A stretch of 64,000 nucleotides of DNA from assembly GCF_012927345.1 (NCBI RefSeq), contig NZ_JABBGJ010000055.1, forward strand, positions 1 through 64,000, written 5' to 3'. Both the position numbers and the translations under genes were made by a program. Positions 17,455 to 26,066 of the stretch are shown piece by piece; position 1 is the stretch's first letter, and each line of letters begins with the position of its first letter. The notes beneath the pieces are model-generated. The model made no database searches, was not told where the DNA came from, and worked only from the letters and a program-made list of their open reading frames with translations. This DNA is from Paraburkholderia polaris (lineage in GTDB: Bacteria; Pseudomonadota; Gammaproteobacteria; Burkholderiales; Burkholderiaceae).

Positions 17455-18138
17455 CTAGACGCCGGAGTCTTCAAATGCCGTCAATGACTTGGCGACATGT
17501 ACGCGGTAACATCTATACCTGCGCATACCAAAGCTGCCGATCGCACCTCTATGCACGGCTTCAGTAGCGATACTACTTTGAGAAACCACCGCCTTTTTCT
17601 CGAATCCCTTGATCAGCGAAAGGCCGGGAAGCAAAACGTCCGTTCGCGGCTCCATCGGTATATGGCGCTTGAGCCCTTTCGCCACATCTTCGATAGCCTG
17701 CCATTCCTTGTCGACGAGACGTCTTGCTTCTGAATGGCGCGCTTTGAGCCATTCGAACCACCCATCGCCGGCATCGTCACAAGCAAGGATGAGAGCCTTC
17801 GTCATGTCAGAATGGGGATTACCTAGCCGCGACGTCACCGCTTCCGCTCTAGCGCTAGGAGGCACCTGGAAGTCATAAGTTGCACTTTCCGCTGGAAGGC
17901 CCAGGAAACGACGGGCTGCAATCTCGCCTGCAAGCAAGCGAACGGCGTTGCGCTTTGCGATATCAATGGCAGTCATGCCAAACCGCATGCTCGCCATGAG
18001 CTTCCCGTCGTATTCGCGGCTAAGCCGCAGCCTACCAATCGGTCCTCCGTAGTGAAACCATACAAGAGCATGTCCAATCTCGTGGCGCAGGACCGCGTCA
18101 TCCGTTTCCAACATTTTATCGTACTCAACAAATTTCAC
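17455..18138 (-). CDS. Stand-alone M41-like zinc metallopeptidase
   Basis: The protein has 227 residues. LRHEIGHALVWFHYGG (residues about 17-32) holds an HExxH zinc-binding motif, followed by SREYDGKLM and then a helical region (AIDIAKRNAVRLLAGEIAARRFLG) that resembles the peptidase domain of FtsH (M41). The AAA+ ATPase and membrane segments of FtsH are absent, so this is a peptidase domain alone. GTG at 18138 follows a GGAG site by 9 bases; an ATG 8 codons later is possible. Similar single-domain M41-like proteins occur in phages and islands. Its role here is unknown. Confidence 0.65.
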   Translation of the reverse strand: MKFVEYDKMLETDDAVLRHEIGHALVWFHYGGPIGRLRLSREYDGKLMASMRFGMTAIDIAKRNAVRLLAGEIAARRFLGLPAESATYDFQVPPSARAEAVTSRLGNPHSDMTKALILACDDAGDGWFEWLKARHSEARRLVDKEWQAIEDVAKGLKRHIPMEPRTDVLLPGLSLIKGFEKKAVVSQSSIATEAVHRGAIGSFGMRRYRCYRVHVAKSLTAFEDSGV

Positions 18139-18579
18139 TACAACTCACTCCCCGTCTCAAGAATCAGTGACAGCTTATGAAAGACGCCTTTTCGATTGCG
18201 TGGTCGATGCGATTTGATATCCAGGTACCTATGCCGCGCTGGCAGAGTTGTTGAACAAACTTCCTCATGATTGTTGTACCGTCGCAACAGCCACCGAATC
18301 GCACTGATCGAGCGCATTCCCTTACACAGCAAGCGATTCAACGTCTTGGCGCTCTACGTCCAATGGGTGACGACTTTATTTCGTTTGGCGTGTAAATAAT
18401 ATCGTCAAGTCGTCGATCCTTGTGGCGCAAGAGTGTTCCGCGTCAGTTCTGGATTGACGGATTGCGTTCTACGCCCCCTGGGCACGTGAGCAGCGCCACA
18501 CCACCGCCGACGCTCTCGATCCCGTCTGCCAGTCGTCCTCACGGGGCGCGACAGCGCTAACCTGCCCGGCGGCCATCGC
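18139..18579. other. Gap between peptidase gene and GTPase-system operon
   Basis: 440 bp without a recognisable gene. Minus-strand transcription of the 25.4-18.6 kb operon ends into it. I see no clear hairpin followed by T residues. Confidence 0.35.
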
Positions 18580-20970
18580 TTACCTCCTCGGTGAACCGTT
18601 CGCCAAGATCGCACGGATGTTATGGAACTCTTCGTTGTTCGGATAATCTTCAAGAATCTGATCGACTAAAGACAGTAGCCCCCCGTGAAGTGCCCCGTGA
18701 CGCGCGGCACGTACCGCATCACGCCAGCGATCACGCGGATAGGTATGCAGGCCAAGCCGGGCAACATCGCCACCCGCCCGGACCCAGAAGTCTTTCAGAC
18801 GGTCGTCCGCGATCGTTGCGCCGAGGGTCACGATACGATCATCGAGTGCATCAACTTCCTTCGGCCCGAAGCTGACGCTGTACTTTGCCCTGAACTCCAA
18901 CACAATGCGCTGATAAGACGACAGCAGATGCCTGCATGCCAGAGCCGCCGGCACTACTGCACGATCCCCCCACGATGCGGCATAGAGCGCCTCTGCCACG
19001 CGATTCCAACCCAGCGCATCGATCCTTTCTCCAATGGCCGCAGCATGGCTGTCCCACTGCATGCGCGCAACCCACCCCAGCGCGTCGCCTTCGCAAACCG
19101 CTGCAGTCCACCCCAAGAACAGCAGGAGCGCCGCCGCGGAAATCCTCTGTGCCTTCGCAATCGCAACCAGTTGCCCTAAAAGCGGCTCCTCGGGCTTCGC
19201 GTATACTTCACCGGCGTTTACCTTTGCCAGCGCGACCTGCGCAACGCGGCGCCGCAAATCGGCAGGTAGCCTCGTCCACAACTCGGACCGTTTGGGTGAA
19301 TCAAGGATGCACGCGGCAAGTTCGTCGCCGATCGCGTGAAGAAGTGCCGGCGTCAGCTCGACGCTATCGAGTTCCTGGAGCAGCAGGCGGCACGTGGCGG
19401 CCGTGTCCAGCCCCCGTGGCCACGGCTGACCACCAAGCGTCACGTGCTGAACCCAGAGTACGAGCCATGCAGGCCCGGCGTTCATCGTCGCGAGGAGTCC
19501 GGGCTCGCCCACTGTGCGACCCGCGACACATTGCCTGAGCCCATCATCGTTGAGCGCCACGGCGGCCGCGACGAGCTGCGCCCCGTCCGCATGCCCTACC
19601 AGCCATTGCAGCCCGGGTACGGAATCGCCCGGGAACGACAACTGCCGGACCAGTGCGTCACATAGCGTCCAGATTCCGCCACACATCATGGCATGGAGCG
19701 TCGACCAACCAAAGACCGTGCAGGTTTCGAGCATGCCAGACGCGTCGTGCGACGGCGGGACGTCAGACGTCTGCGCGACCGCAATCATGTCTGACTCCAG
19801 CCCCTCGAGACCCCAGTTGCCGGCTAGGGCCTGGCGGCAAGCGGGCGACGACAGCCAGTGGAAAAGCGCCGTGCGCCATGATAAGGATTGCAGATGATCT
19901 GTGATGGCGGCCTGTACGGTCTGCTTCCACCACTCGCACGAACGTCCCGGCGCAAGCGCGTCAACCACCGACACAAGATCCTCCGCATCCAGATCCGGCA
20001 TGTGCCGCACAACCCACCGGGTCAGGGCTGCCCTGACCGGGCCAAGCTCCGGCAACGCGCTGTCGTCAATGTTGGCCATCGACCGGACTACGCCGACATT
20101 GGCGCCCTCCATACCCGCAGCAATCGCGGCAAGCGCCTCGGTCTTCAACTCGGTCAGCCGGTCTTTGCTGGGGGCAAGCAGGATGAGTGGACGGAGCAAC
20201 AGGATCGCGCCTTCCGGTGACGGCGCGGTGCGTAGTGCATCAAGGCGCTCTGCCGCGCGTGCAACCGTATTTATCCTCTGCAGGATGGGCTGGTCGGAGA
20301 GCGCCTGCACGATCAGCGCGACGCCGCTGTCCTCTTGTCCGGCTAGCCATCGCGCAGCCCGCGAGACCGGCTCCGTCAAGCGCGCGTCCACCAGCCTGTC
20401 GGCGGGCCACTGCGCCGCTCGGCCGTCGGGCGTACAGAAGAGTGAGCACCGGTCGTCACTGCCATGCTGCGGCGGGCTGAGCATCACGCGACCTGAAAAG
20501 ACCTTCCTGTCGGCCGCCGGAAGCTGCCGCCAGAGTGTCGCAATCAAACCAGGCCAGTTCAGCAGGCCCGGAACCACGGGCGCTCGCTGGTCCGCGTCAA
20601 TGATCGCCTGCGCGACCACCTCGGCCATATGCCCCGCAGGCAGGGCGGGCGGCTCGCCGCTTACCTGCGCGATGAATGGAGTCAGGTCTTCCACCTCCCC
20701 GATTTCCTCGATGGGCCAAATCAGGACCTGACTCGTCACCATGCCTGCGCGGGTTGCCTCGTCATCGGGGCGGGTGCACCACAGAGCCCACGAGTCGCCA
20801 ACCGGGCCGAAGCCGACGGCGGGCCACCAAAGATCGCCCGGGCGATACGTCCCCGGCGGCTTGTCCGTCAAGCCCAGCAGCACGCGCGGCGGCTCGCCCT
20901 TGCCGTCAAAATCAAGCAAGGTGTGCTTGTTATCCGCCGCGCCGTAACGCGCACGAAACGGCCCCGTCAT
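18580..20970 (-). CDS. GAP1-like GTPase-associated scaffold with C-terminal EAD1-like domain
   Basis: The 796-residue protein is the last gene of a five-gene operon. Its N-terminus (DNKHTLLDFDGKG, LWWPAVGFGPVGDSWALWC, TSQVLIWPIEEIGE) resembles the GAP1-N1 domain of predicted GTPase-associated conflict systems. The middle is a long helical region without catalytic motifs. The last 75 residues (DRIVTLGATIADDRLKDFWV ... LLSLVDQILEDYPNNEEFHN) match an effector-associated domain (EAD1-like), a death-like adaptor thought to pair homotypically. The nucleosidase at 24032 ends in the same kind of domain. ATG 20970 overlaps the stop of the preceding GTPase gene by 4 bases. Family naming is from memory of published domain descriptions; a profile search should confirm it. 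Confidence 0.7.
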   Translation of the reverse strand: MTGPFRARYGAADNKHTLLDFDGKGEPPRVLLGLTDKPPGTYRPGDLWWPAVGFGPVGDSWALWCTRPDDEATRAGMVTSQVLIWPIEEIGEVEDLTPFIAQVSGEPPALPAGHMAEVVAQAIIDADQRAPVVPGLLNWPGLIATLWRQLPAADRKVFSGRVMLSPPQHGSDDRCSLFCTPDGRAAQWPADRLVDARLTEPVSRAARWLAGQEDSGVALIVQALSDQPILQRINTVARAAERLDALRTAPSPEGAILLLRPLILLAPSKDRLTELKTEALAAIAAGMEGANVGVVRSMANIDDSALPELGPVRAALTRWVVRHMPDLDAEDLVSVVDALAPGRSCEWWKQTVQAAITDHLQSLSWRTALFHWLSSPACRQALAGNWGLEGLESDMIAVAQTSDVPPSHDASGMLETCTVFGWSTLHAMMCGGIWTLCDALVRQLSFPGDSVPGLQWLVGHADGAQLVAAAVALNDDGLRQCVAGRTVGEPGLLATMNAGPAWLVLWVQHVTLGGQPWPRGLDTAATCRLLLQELDSVELTPALLHAIGDELAACILDSPKRSELWTRLPADLRRRVAQVALAKVNAGEVYAKPEEPLLGQLVAIAKAQRISAAALLLFLGWTAAVCEGDALGWVARMQWDSHAAAIGERIDALGWNRVAEALYAASWGDRAVVPAALACRHLLSSYQRIVLEFRAKYSVSFGPKEVDALDDRIVTLGATIADDRLKDFWVRAGGDVARLGLHTYPRDRWRDAVRAARHGALHGGLLSLVDQILEDYPNNEEFHNIRAILANGSPRR

Positions 20971-21815
20971 ACTGTTCCGCTTAGCCAGCCCAGGGGGGCG
21001 GTCAGGTCGGTGTCCTGAGCACCTCCATCCGGATGAATCACCCAGCCCTGAAACTCCGGACCGCGGTTGATGAAGTCGTCGTCGGTGCTTTCCGGTGTAA
21101 GAAGGCGTCCAAGCGCCGACAGGCCCCAGACACTCAGGTCCGGGCCCGCCCATGTGTTCCTGAGAAACGACGCGAGCATGGGAAGATGTCGCTCTAGCAT
21201 AGACATTGGGGCCTCGTCCGCCGGACCGAGTTCATCGTAGCAGGACAGCAGCACCAGCAGCCGAGGGCGCGACAGCCGGTTCACAGCACCGCGGCCGCTC
21301 GCGTGAAGCAGCATCTGCAGCAGTTCGACCCATCTCGCGTTGGCGTCCCATTTCTCGGCTCTCGCCTGTGGCACGGCCTTCGTGTGGGCGTGCTCCACCA
21401 GCTGTTCGAGCGCATCGCTGTACACGGTCTCCGTCTTGAGCCGGATCAGGACGATCCAGCCACCCGCCTCGCACAGTCGGGCCCGCCATGAGTCGGGCAC
21501 CGAGCGCTTTTCGAACACGTCGTCGAGTTGCTCTCCGCCGTAGTCCGGCCAGTGCAGGTCCATGCGCGCCCCCGAGTCGCTCTCGAGGGGCAGCTTGATC
21601 TCAGCCCACGTACCCGAGGGCGTGTGGCCCGCCGCATGTCCGCTTTCCAGCGCTGCAAGCACCTCCTCGAGCGCAGAGATATCAGCGGGGGTGCCATCCT
21701 CCTTTCGCAAACGAAAGTGGCCCGGTCGCCGCTGTACCCGCCCATAGATCTGTCCGGCAAGGTGGGTCTTGCCGCTGTTGGGGCCGCCCAGTACGACGAG
21801 TTTTGGACTAGCCAT
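20967..21815 (-). CDS. Divergent P-loop GTPase, DO-GTPase1-like
   Basis: The protein has 282 residues. A Walker A motif is at the N-terminus (KLVVLGGPNSGKTHLAGQIY, residues 4-23). A switch II-like DYGGEQLDD follows, and LLVLLSCYDEL stands where a G4 motif would be. This fits the divergent 'double-GTPase' proteins that come in pairs in GTPase-associated systems. The start overlaps the end of the second GTPase gene by 8 bases and its stop overlaps the GAP1-like gene, so three genes are coupled. The open frame continues upstream to 22163, but only the part from ATG 21815 is homologous. Confidence 0.75.
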   Translation of the reverse strand: MASPKLVVLGGPNSGKTHLAGQIYGRVQRRPGHFRLRKEDGTPADISALEEVLAALESGHAAGHTPSGTWAEIKLPLESDSGARMDLHWPDYGGEQLDDVFEKRSVPDSWRARLCEAGGWIVLIRLKTETVYSDALEQLVEHAHTKAVPQARAEKWDANARWVELLQMLLHASGRGAVNRLSRPRLLVLLSCYDELGPADEAPMSMLERHLPMLASFLRNTWAGPDLSVWGLSALGRLLTPESTDDDFINRGPEFQGWVIHPDGGAQDTDLTAPLGWLSGTV

Positions 21816-22758
21816 GATGCCCCCGATACACGTTAAATGGCACCGCATCGATGCGCGGAATCCCGATCTCGCGACCGAACAGTGGCGGGTTCCACGCCGC
21901 CGCGACTGCTTCGCCAACGGCCGTATTGAGGGTGTCCGGATGGTTCGTTGTACTTTCGATTTCTCTTGCGTGCGGAAGGTGCTCACGGACAGCCACCCTG
22001 ATTGCATCCTTGATGGTTTCCACCGGCTGCTGGTCCGACTTCGCCCAGACGAATACAGTCGGCCGGCCGCGGATATGGCGCCCCAGCCGTTCCACGAGCT
22101 GTCGCAGCTCGTGGCGTGCACGCCCACGCTCTGCTCCGGACAAGCGCATGCCGTCGGCGACAATCAGAAAGGCATCTGCGTGCTCCGCAATCCACTGGGC
22201 TCCCTTCGCGTCCTCCGCGTCCTCGTTGACGGCCCAGCTGCTGAACCATTCTCCCGGCGCGTCCGTAAACACAATATCCCGATACTCGCCCTCACCGTTT
22301 CGCAGCGCAACGTGAAGCAGACCGGGGACACGCCCGCTGCCACGCGGCGTGTGCGGCGGAAACGAGGGATTCCCCTTTTCCAGCCGCACCCACGCGGCGA
22401 GTGACTCCCACGCTTCGAGCGTTCGCGATCCACAAAACGAGGCTCCTGCCAGCGCGCTGCCCTTGATCAATGAGAGATAGCTGCCGACGAGCAAGGTCGT
22501 TTTCCCGGTATCGTGAGCACCAACCAGCGCGATCAGGACCGGCCGCCGGTGCGCAAAGAGATTGAACAGATCGTCCGTACCCAGCGCCGCACCGGACCAC
22601 GGAACATTCACGCCCGCCCGGCTCTCCGCAGTCGACGACTCCCCGGATAACGCGCTACCCTCGCACCAGTGCGAACATTCGTCGACAGGCTGGGTGCCCA
22701 GAAGACACGACTCGCCCTCATGCACGTGGCAGGGCCCATTCGCGCAGCGCCTGTTCAT
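21808..22758 (-). CDS. Divergent P-loop GTPase with N-terminal zinc-ribbon-like cluster, DO-GTPase2-like
   Basis: The protein has 316 residues. The first 32 residues contain cysteines at 5, 10, 18, 28 and 32 and histidines at 11, 13 and 30, a likely zinc-binding ribbon. The GTPase core follows: ALVGAHDTGKTTLLVGSYLS (Walker A), DIVFTDAPGEWFSSW (switch II, DxPGE) and TVFVWAKSDQQP (G4-like). ATG 22758 comes one base after the stop of the GASH-like gene. The pair with the next GTPase suggests that they form one switch module; which protein senses the trigger is unknown. Confidence 0.75.
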   Translation of the reverse strand: MNRRCANGPCHVHEGESCLLGTQPVDECSHWCEGSALSGESSTAESRAGVNVPWSGAALGTDDLFNLFAHRRPVLIALVGAHDTGKTTLLVGSYLSLIKGSALAGASFCGSRTLEAWESLAAWVRLEKGNPSFPPHTPRGSGRVPGLLHVALRNGEGEYRDIVFTDAPGEWFSSWAVNEDAEDAKGAQWIAEHADAFLIVADGMRLSGAERGRARHELRQLVERLGRHIRGRPTVFVWAKSDQQPVETIKDAIRVAVREHLPHAREIESTTNHPDTLNTAVGEAVAAAWNPPLFGREIGIPRIDAVPFNVYRGHHG

Positions 22759-22759
22759 A

Positions 22760-24007
22760 TCAGTCGGCCCTCGCGAGCCTGACTGCCTGCTCCTGTCGAT
22801 AGAGGCTCCTCGCAAAGGCCGGCAGCGACCCGGACCATCCGGCGCATAGTCCCGCGCGCGCCAGAACCGCGTCCACGCCCTGCACCGGGCCGCTAACCGC
22901 AGCCACGAAGGCATCCCGGATACTCAGTTCGCCCTCAAGCGGCGCCTCGCTCATGTGCTCACCCAGACTCAGGGAAGCTTGTGCGCACGCCTGCTGCGTC
23001 GCCTCAATCAACTCCTTCAGACTGTATGTGTGATCGAAAGCTGCCCCCTGCAGCCGGTTGACCGCTTCGGCCAGCAGATAACCTGTCGCCACCGGCGAAG
23101 GCGGGATGACAATCTCGAGCAGATCCACAACCATCATGACAGTAGCCAGCGGCGGCGCAACGTCCCGGTAGCCCTGCCTGAGGGTCGGAGAATACATGGC
23201 TTCGTACCACCAGAGCGCGTCAAGCCGCACCTGGTCCGCCGACACCAACCTTTCCATCTCGGCGCGTGTGGTCTTCCGTTCGTATGCGCTCGCATCAGCA
23301 ACATACTTGACCGCCGCCGCCAGGGCCTGGCTCATTTGCTCCAGCGGCGCGTGGACCGCATCCGACATCGTCCCGGCGACGTCGTCAAAGACCTGCGCGA
23401 GCTTTGCAGGGTCGATCTGCGAATACTGGAAATTGAACTGGGGATTCCTCGCTTGCGTAATCGCAGCGTTGACTGCGGCCGTCAAGTCCCAGTCGGCCCG
23501 CTCGACCTTGATCGCGGGAATCTGCGGGGGTTGCGGTGCTGCGGTCTTTTTTCCCGGACTGGAAACCGTGACCGATTCCGCCAAGCGTTCGCCGATTCCC
23601 TGGAGCATCTCCGCAATGACCGGTGCCTCGGCCCCAAGCCGCGCGAGGGGCAACTGGTCAGCAAGGGTATTCCAGATGATGGCGGCGTTGCGCTCATCCT
23701 GCGCCGCGAGGTTGCATGCGTCGAGCAGCAGCGCGCGCAGCAGCGCGACCGGCACACTGGTATGGACCGACCGCATCGTCGGCCATTTCTCAACCAGGAC
23801 GTCATGCGCGCTGACGATCGCGGGGTCGTCTTCCCTTGCGTCCGGGTTGATCGCCGCGAGAGCGGCCCGCAATAATGAGGGTCGGTCCTTGCCGAGCGTC
23901 TCAGCCAGGCGCTGGACTGCCGCCCGGATTTTCTCCAGCCGCGAGTCCTCACCGTCGAGTCGTGCGATCAGCCCTGTCGCAACCAGTTCATCAAGTATCG
24001 ATTCCAT
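22760..24007 (-). CDS. Helical GTPase-system protein (GASH-like)
   Basis: The protein has about 415 residues, almost entirely predicted helix, with no catalytic motif visible. An N-terminal part (about 1-150) and a C-terminal part (about 190-400) are joined by a proline-rich linker (APQPPQIPAIKVERADW). Its place between the nucleosidase and the GTPase pair, and its helical nature, fit the 'GTPase-associated system helical' (GASH) proteins. ATG 24007 has AAGGA at the right distance; a TTG 6 codons upstream is less likely. It begins 24 bp after the nucleosidase stop. Confidence 0.65.
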   Translation of the reverse strand: MESILDELVATGLIARLDGEDSRLEKIRAAVQRLAETLGKDRPSLLRAALAAINPDAREDDPAIVSAHDVLVEKWPTMRSVHTSVPVALLRALLLDACNLAAQDERNAAIIWNTLADQLPLARLGAEAPVIAEMLQGIGERLAESVTVSSPGKKTAAPQPPQIPAIKVERADWDLTAAVNAAITQARNPQFNFQYSQIDPAKLAQVFDDVAGTMSDAVHAPLEQMSQALAAAVKYVADASAYERKTTRAEMERLVSADQVRLDALWWYEAMYSPTLRQGYRDVAPPLATVMMVVDLLEIVIPPSPVATGYLLAEAVNRLQGAAFDHTYSLKELIEATQQACAQASLSLGEHMSEAPLEGELSIRDAFVAAVSGPVQGVDAVLARAGLCAGWSGSLPAFARSLYRQEQAVRLARAD

Positions 24008-24031
24008 CCGCCTGCGTCCTTGCAAAGACAG

Positions 24032-25360
24032 TTATTTTTGGCTTGCCCGCGCCGCCTGGAAAGCCTCGCTGTGCGGGAAATCTTCGAGCGCGGCATCGAG
24101 CAACGCAGCCGGTGAGACGCGCGCGCCGCGGCACGCGTTCAGCCACAGGCGCTGCCACATGTCTCGCGGGTTCGCGATATTCTCAACCTCGTAGGCGACG
24201 CCGCCTGCTCGCTCCCACAGCGCGCGCGCCGAGTCGCGATCGGGATAGAGGTTGGCGAATTCGCGGACTAGCTCGCCCGGTACAGTCGCACGCGCGGCCT
24301 GCGCTCTTGGCGGTGCGACCTGCGCAGGACCGGCCGCGCTCGGCAGCAGATCGCCGGCGCGCCGGAGAAAGTCTAGAAAGCATTCGGCCGATGCCCGGGC
24401 GGCAAACTGGCGGTAGCGATCGTCCTTGAGCGGATCACCGCAGTCAGAAACCCCCTTGACGACGATAAACGGCACAGCGAGCGAACGTGCCAGTGCGCCG
24501 ATCGCCGATGCCTCCATGTCGAGACCCAGAACCTTCCGCATTGCCGGTGCAATCCGGTCGAAGACCTCCGGGTCTTCCTGCACCGCGGCTCCCGTCGCCA
24601 TGGGCGCAACGTGGACGGCGTACCCTCTAGCGGCCGGTGACTGGGTCGGATGACGCAGCCGAAGTTCGTCAATGAACGCGTTTCCGGCTTCCGTCAGAGC
24701 GAGCGCCGGGTCCACGTAGTCCCGACGGCAAAGACGGTCGAAGACGTCCGGCCAGTCAGCGCACCACTGCGCAAACCCTGCGTCGTTGCGTGGGTCCTGC
24801 CCTTCGGCCAGCGCCCTCAGCACCCATTCTTCTTGCCACTCGAGCGGAAGCACCGGCCGCAACCGCTCCCAGTCACCCGACGCCGGTCGATAGGCACGCA
24901 GGCGCTGCACCCAGACGTCCGGCGGTGAGTACACAATCGGATCGCCCTGGAAGTGGGGCGCGCCATCCGCGTCAACGTTCACCTTTCCGGCGTCGTATGA
25001 CCAGACCCGCTCCGCGAAGATGACGTCGCCCAGATTGACCTTACTGCGCCGACCGGCACAGATGCCCGTCATCCCGATCAGCCTCGGGCGGTAGGCGTTT
25101 GCGAACACGCTGGCCACCGCCTGGTTGTGCTCCCGGCCCATCTGGGCGCCGAATGTTGCACAGACACGGAACGCACCGCCGCTGACCGCGTGGAACGTGG
25201 CAAAACTTGCCAGCCAGCCGTCGACCGACGCGCGCTCGTCCCAACCCTTGCCCGCAAGCCCCGCGTTCACCGCCACCACAGCGTCATATTCGTCCTTCAG
25301 GGCGCAAACGATCAGAACATCGGTCTCGTCAGGGGGGGAGCGGTCGCTGGAAGCCATCAT
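24032..25360 (-). CDS. Nucleoside phosphorylase/nucleosidase fused to EAD1-like domain (predicted effector)
   Basis: The 442-residue protein leads the operon. Residues about 14-330 form a PNP/UDP-phosphorylase (MTA/SAH nucleosidase-like) domain: DVLIVCALKDEYDAV at the start, PRLIGMTGICAGRR (substrate loop), VLGLDMEASAIGALA (catalytic Glu region) and KGVSDCGDPLKDD (catalytic Asp). A helical insert of about 85 residues interrupts it (DWERLRPVLPLEW ... AGNAFIDELRLRHP). The last 75 residues are EAD1-like (LVREFANLYPDRDSARALWE ... LLDAALEDFPHSEAFQ), matching the tail of the GAP1-like protein. Likely role: on activation it cleaves nucleosides or nucleotides. Start is ATG 25360 or the adjacent ATG 25357. 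Confidence 0.8.
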   Translation of the reverse strand: MMASSDRSPPDETDVLIVCALKDEYDAVVAVNAGLAGKGWDERASVDGWLASFATFHAVSGGAFRVCATFGAQMGREHNQAVASVFANAYRPRLIGMTGICAGRRSKVNLGDVIFAERVWSYDAGKVNVDADGAPHFQGDPIVYSPPDVWVQRLRAYRPASGDWERLRPVLPLEWQEEWVLRALAEGQDPRNDAGFAQWCADWPDVFDRLCRRDYVDPALALTEAGNAFIDELRLRHPTQSPAARGYAVHVAPMATGAAVQEDPEVFDRIAPAMRKVLGLDMEASAIGALARSLAVPFIVVKGVSDCGDPLKDDRYRQFAARASAECFLDFLRRAGDLLPSAAGPAQVAPPRAQAARATVPGELVREFANLYPDRDSARALWERAGGVAYEVENIANPRDMWQRLWLNACRGARVSPAALLDAALEDFPHSEAFQAARASQK

Positions 25361-25469
25361 GGGTCTCTGGGTAATGTTGATCCCCGTTCCTGTCCGGACG
25401 CAGGTCGCTGCGGGGTCCGATGGCATCTTAGCATTGGGTCCAGAGCCGGCCGAGCGCACTGCCGCTCGC

Positions 25470-25782
25470 ACAACTAAAGTTGTTACCACCGTTGTGCAAT
25501 GCAAAAGCTCCTGCGAACCCCCTCCCTGCAAGGCTTCTGGGCCAGATCGCATTTCAACTAATGTTGTAACCATCGCGTCGATGTCGGCAACCAAAGTTGT
25601 TGTAACGCAATGCGCGATTTCAATCGAAGTGGTATCGCAGTGTGCGGTGGGGAGCAGGCAGACGGTCGTCGCGCGCAAGATCGACGGCCTGTGTCAGCGT
25701 CGACGCGCGGTAACGGCGCACGGGATGGCAAAGCGCGGGGTAGTTACGACTTTGGTTGAAATTTAGTCACAACTTTAGTTGT
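25470..25782. promoter_or_regulatory. Array of six 14-bp palindromes upstream of the GTPase-system operon
   Basis: The consensus is ACAACT-WW-AGTTGT. Copies: 25470-25483 (perfect), 25554-25567, 25587-25600, 25620-25633 (degenerate), 25746-25759 and 25769-25782 (perfect). Start-to-start distances are 84, 33, 33, 126 and 23 bp; the first four are close to whole helical turns. A weaker copy lies at 25983-25996. No other gene starts from this region, so the array probably controls the operon that begins at 25360, as operators for a dimeric DNA-binding protein not identified in this window. Confidence 0.7.
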
Positions 25783-26066
25783 GTGAGCGGTGATGGATCG
25801 ACGCGCGCCTCCGTGTCCTGAAATGAAGGGGTAGATAGCCCCAATTATGTGGAATTGGACGATTTTTTCGTTGGGAACTAAAACTGTCGAGCTCCGGCCT
25901 GCGATGATATGTTCGGAGTTCCTGATATTGCCCAGAAAGCCAAGTCGACAGGCAAATTTCGACCCTTCGGAGACAGACGGATACAACTTTAGTCCGTCCG
26001 CTTTCCAGACAGAAGCCGTCCGCTTGTAGCGGCGGCCAAACAGAAGACTTGATATTAACAACTGAG

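Noticed and set aside
25470-25782. CRISPR-like array
   Set aside because: The repeats are 14-bp palindromes at unequal distances, without spacers of constant length and without cas genes, so they are operators rather than a CRISPR.
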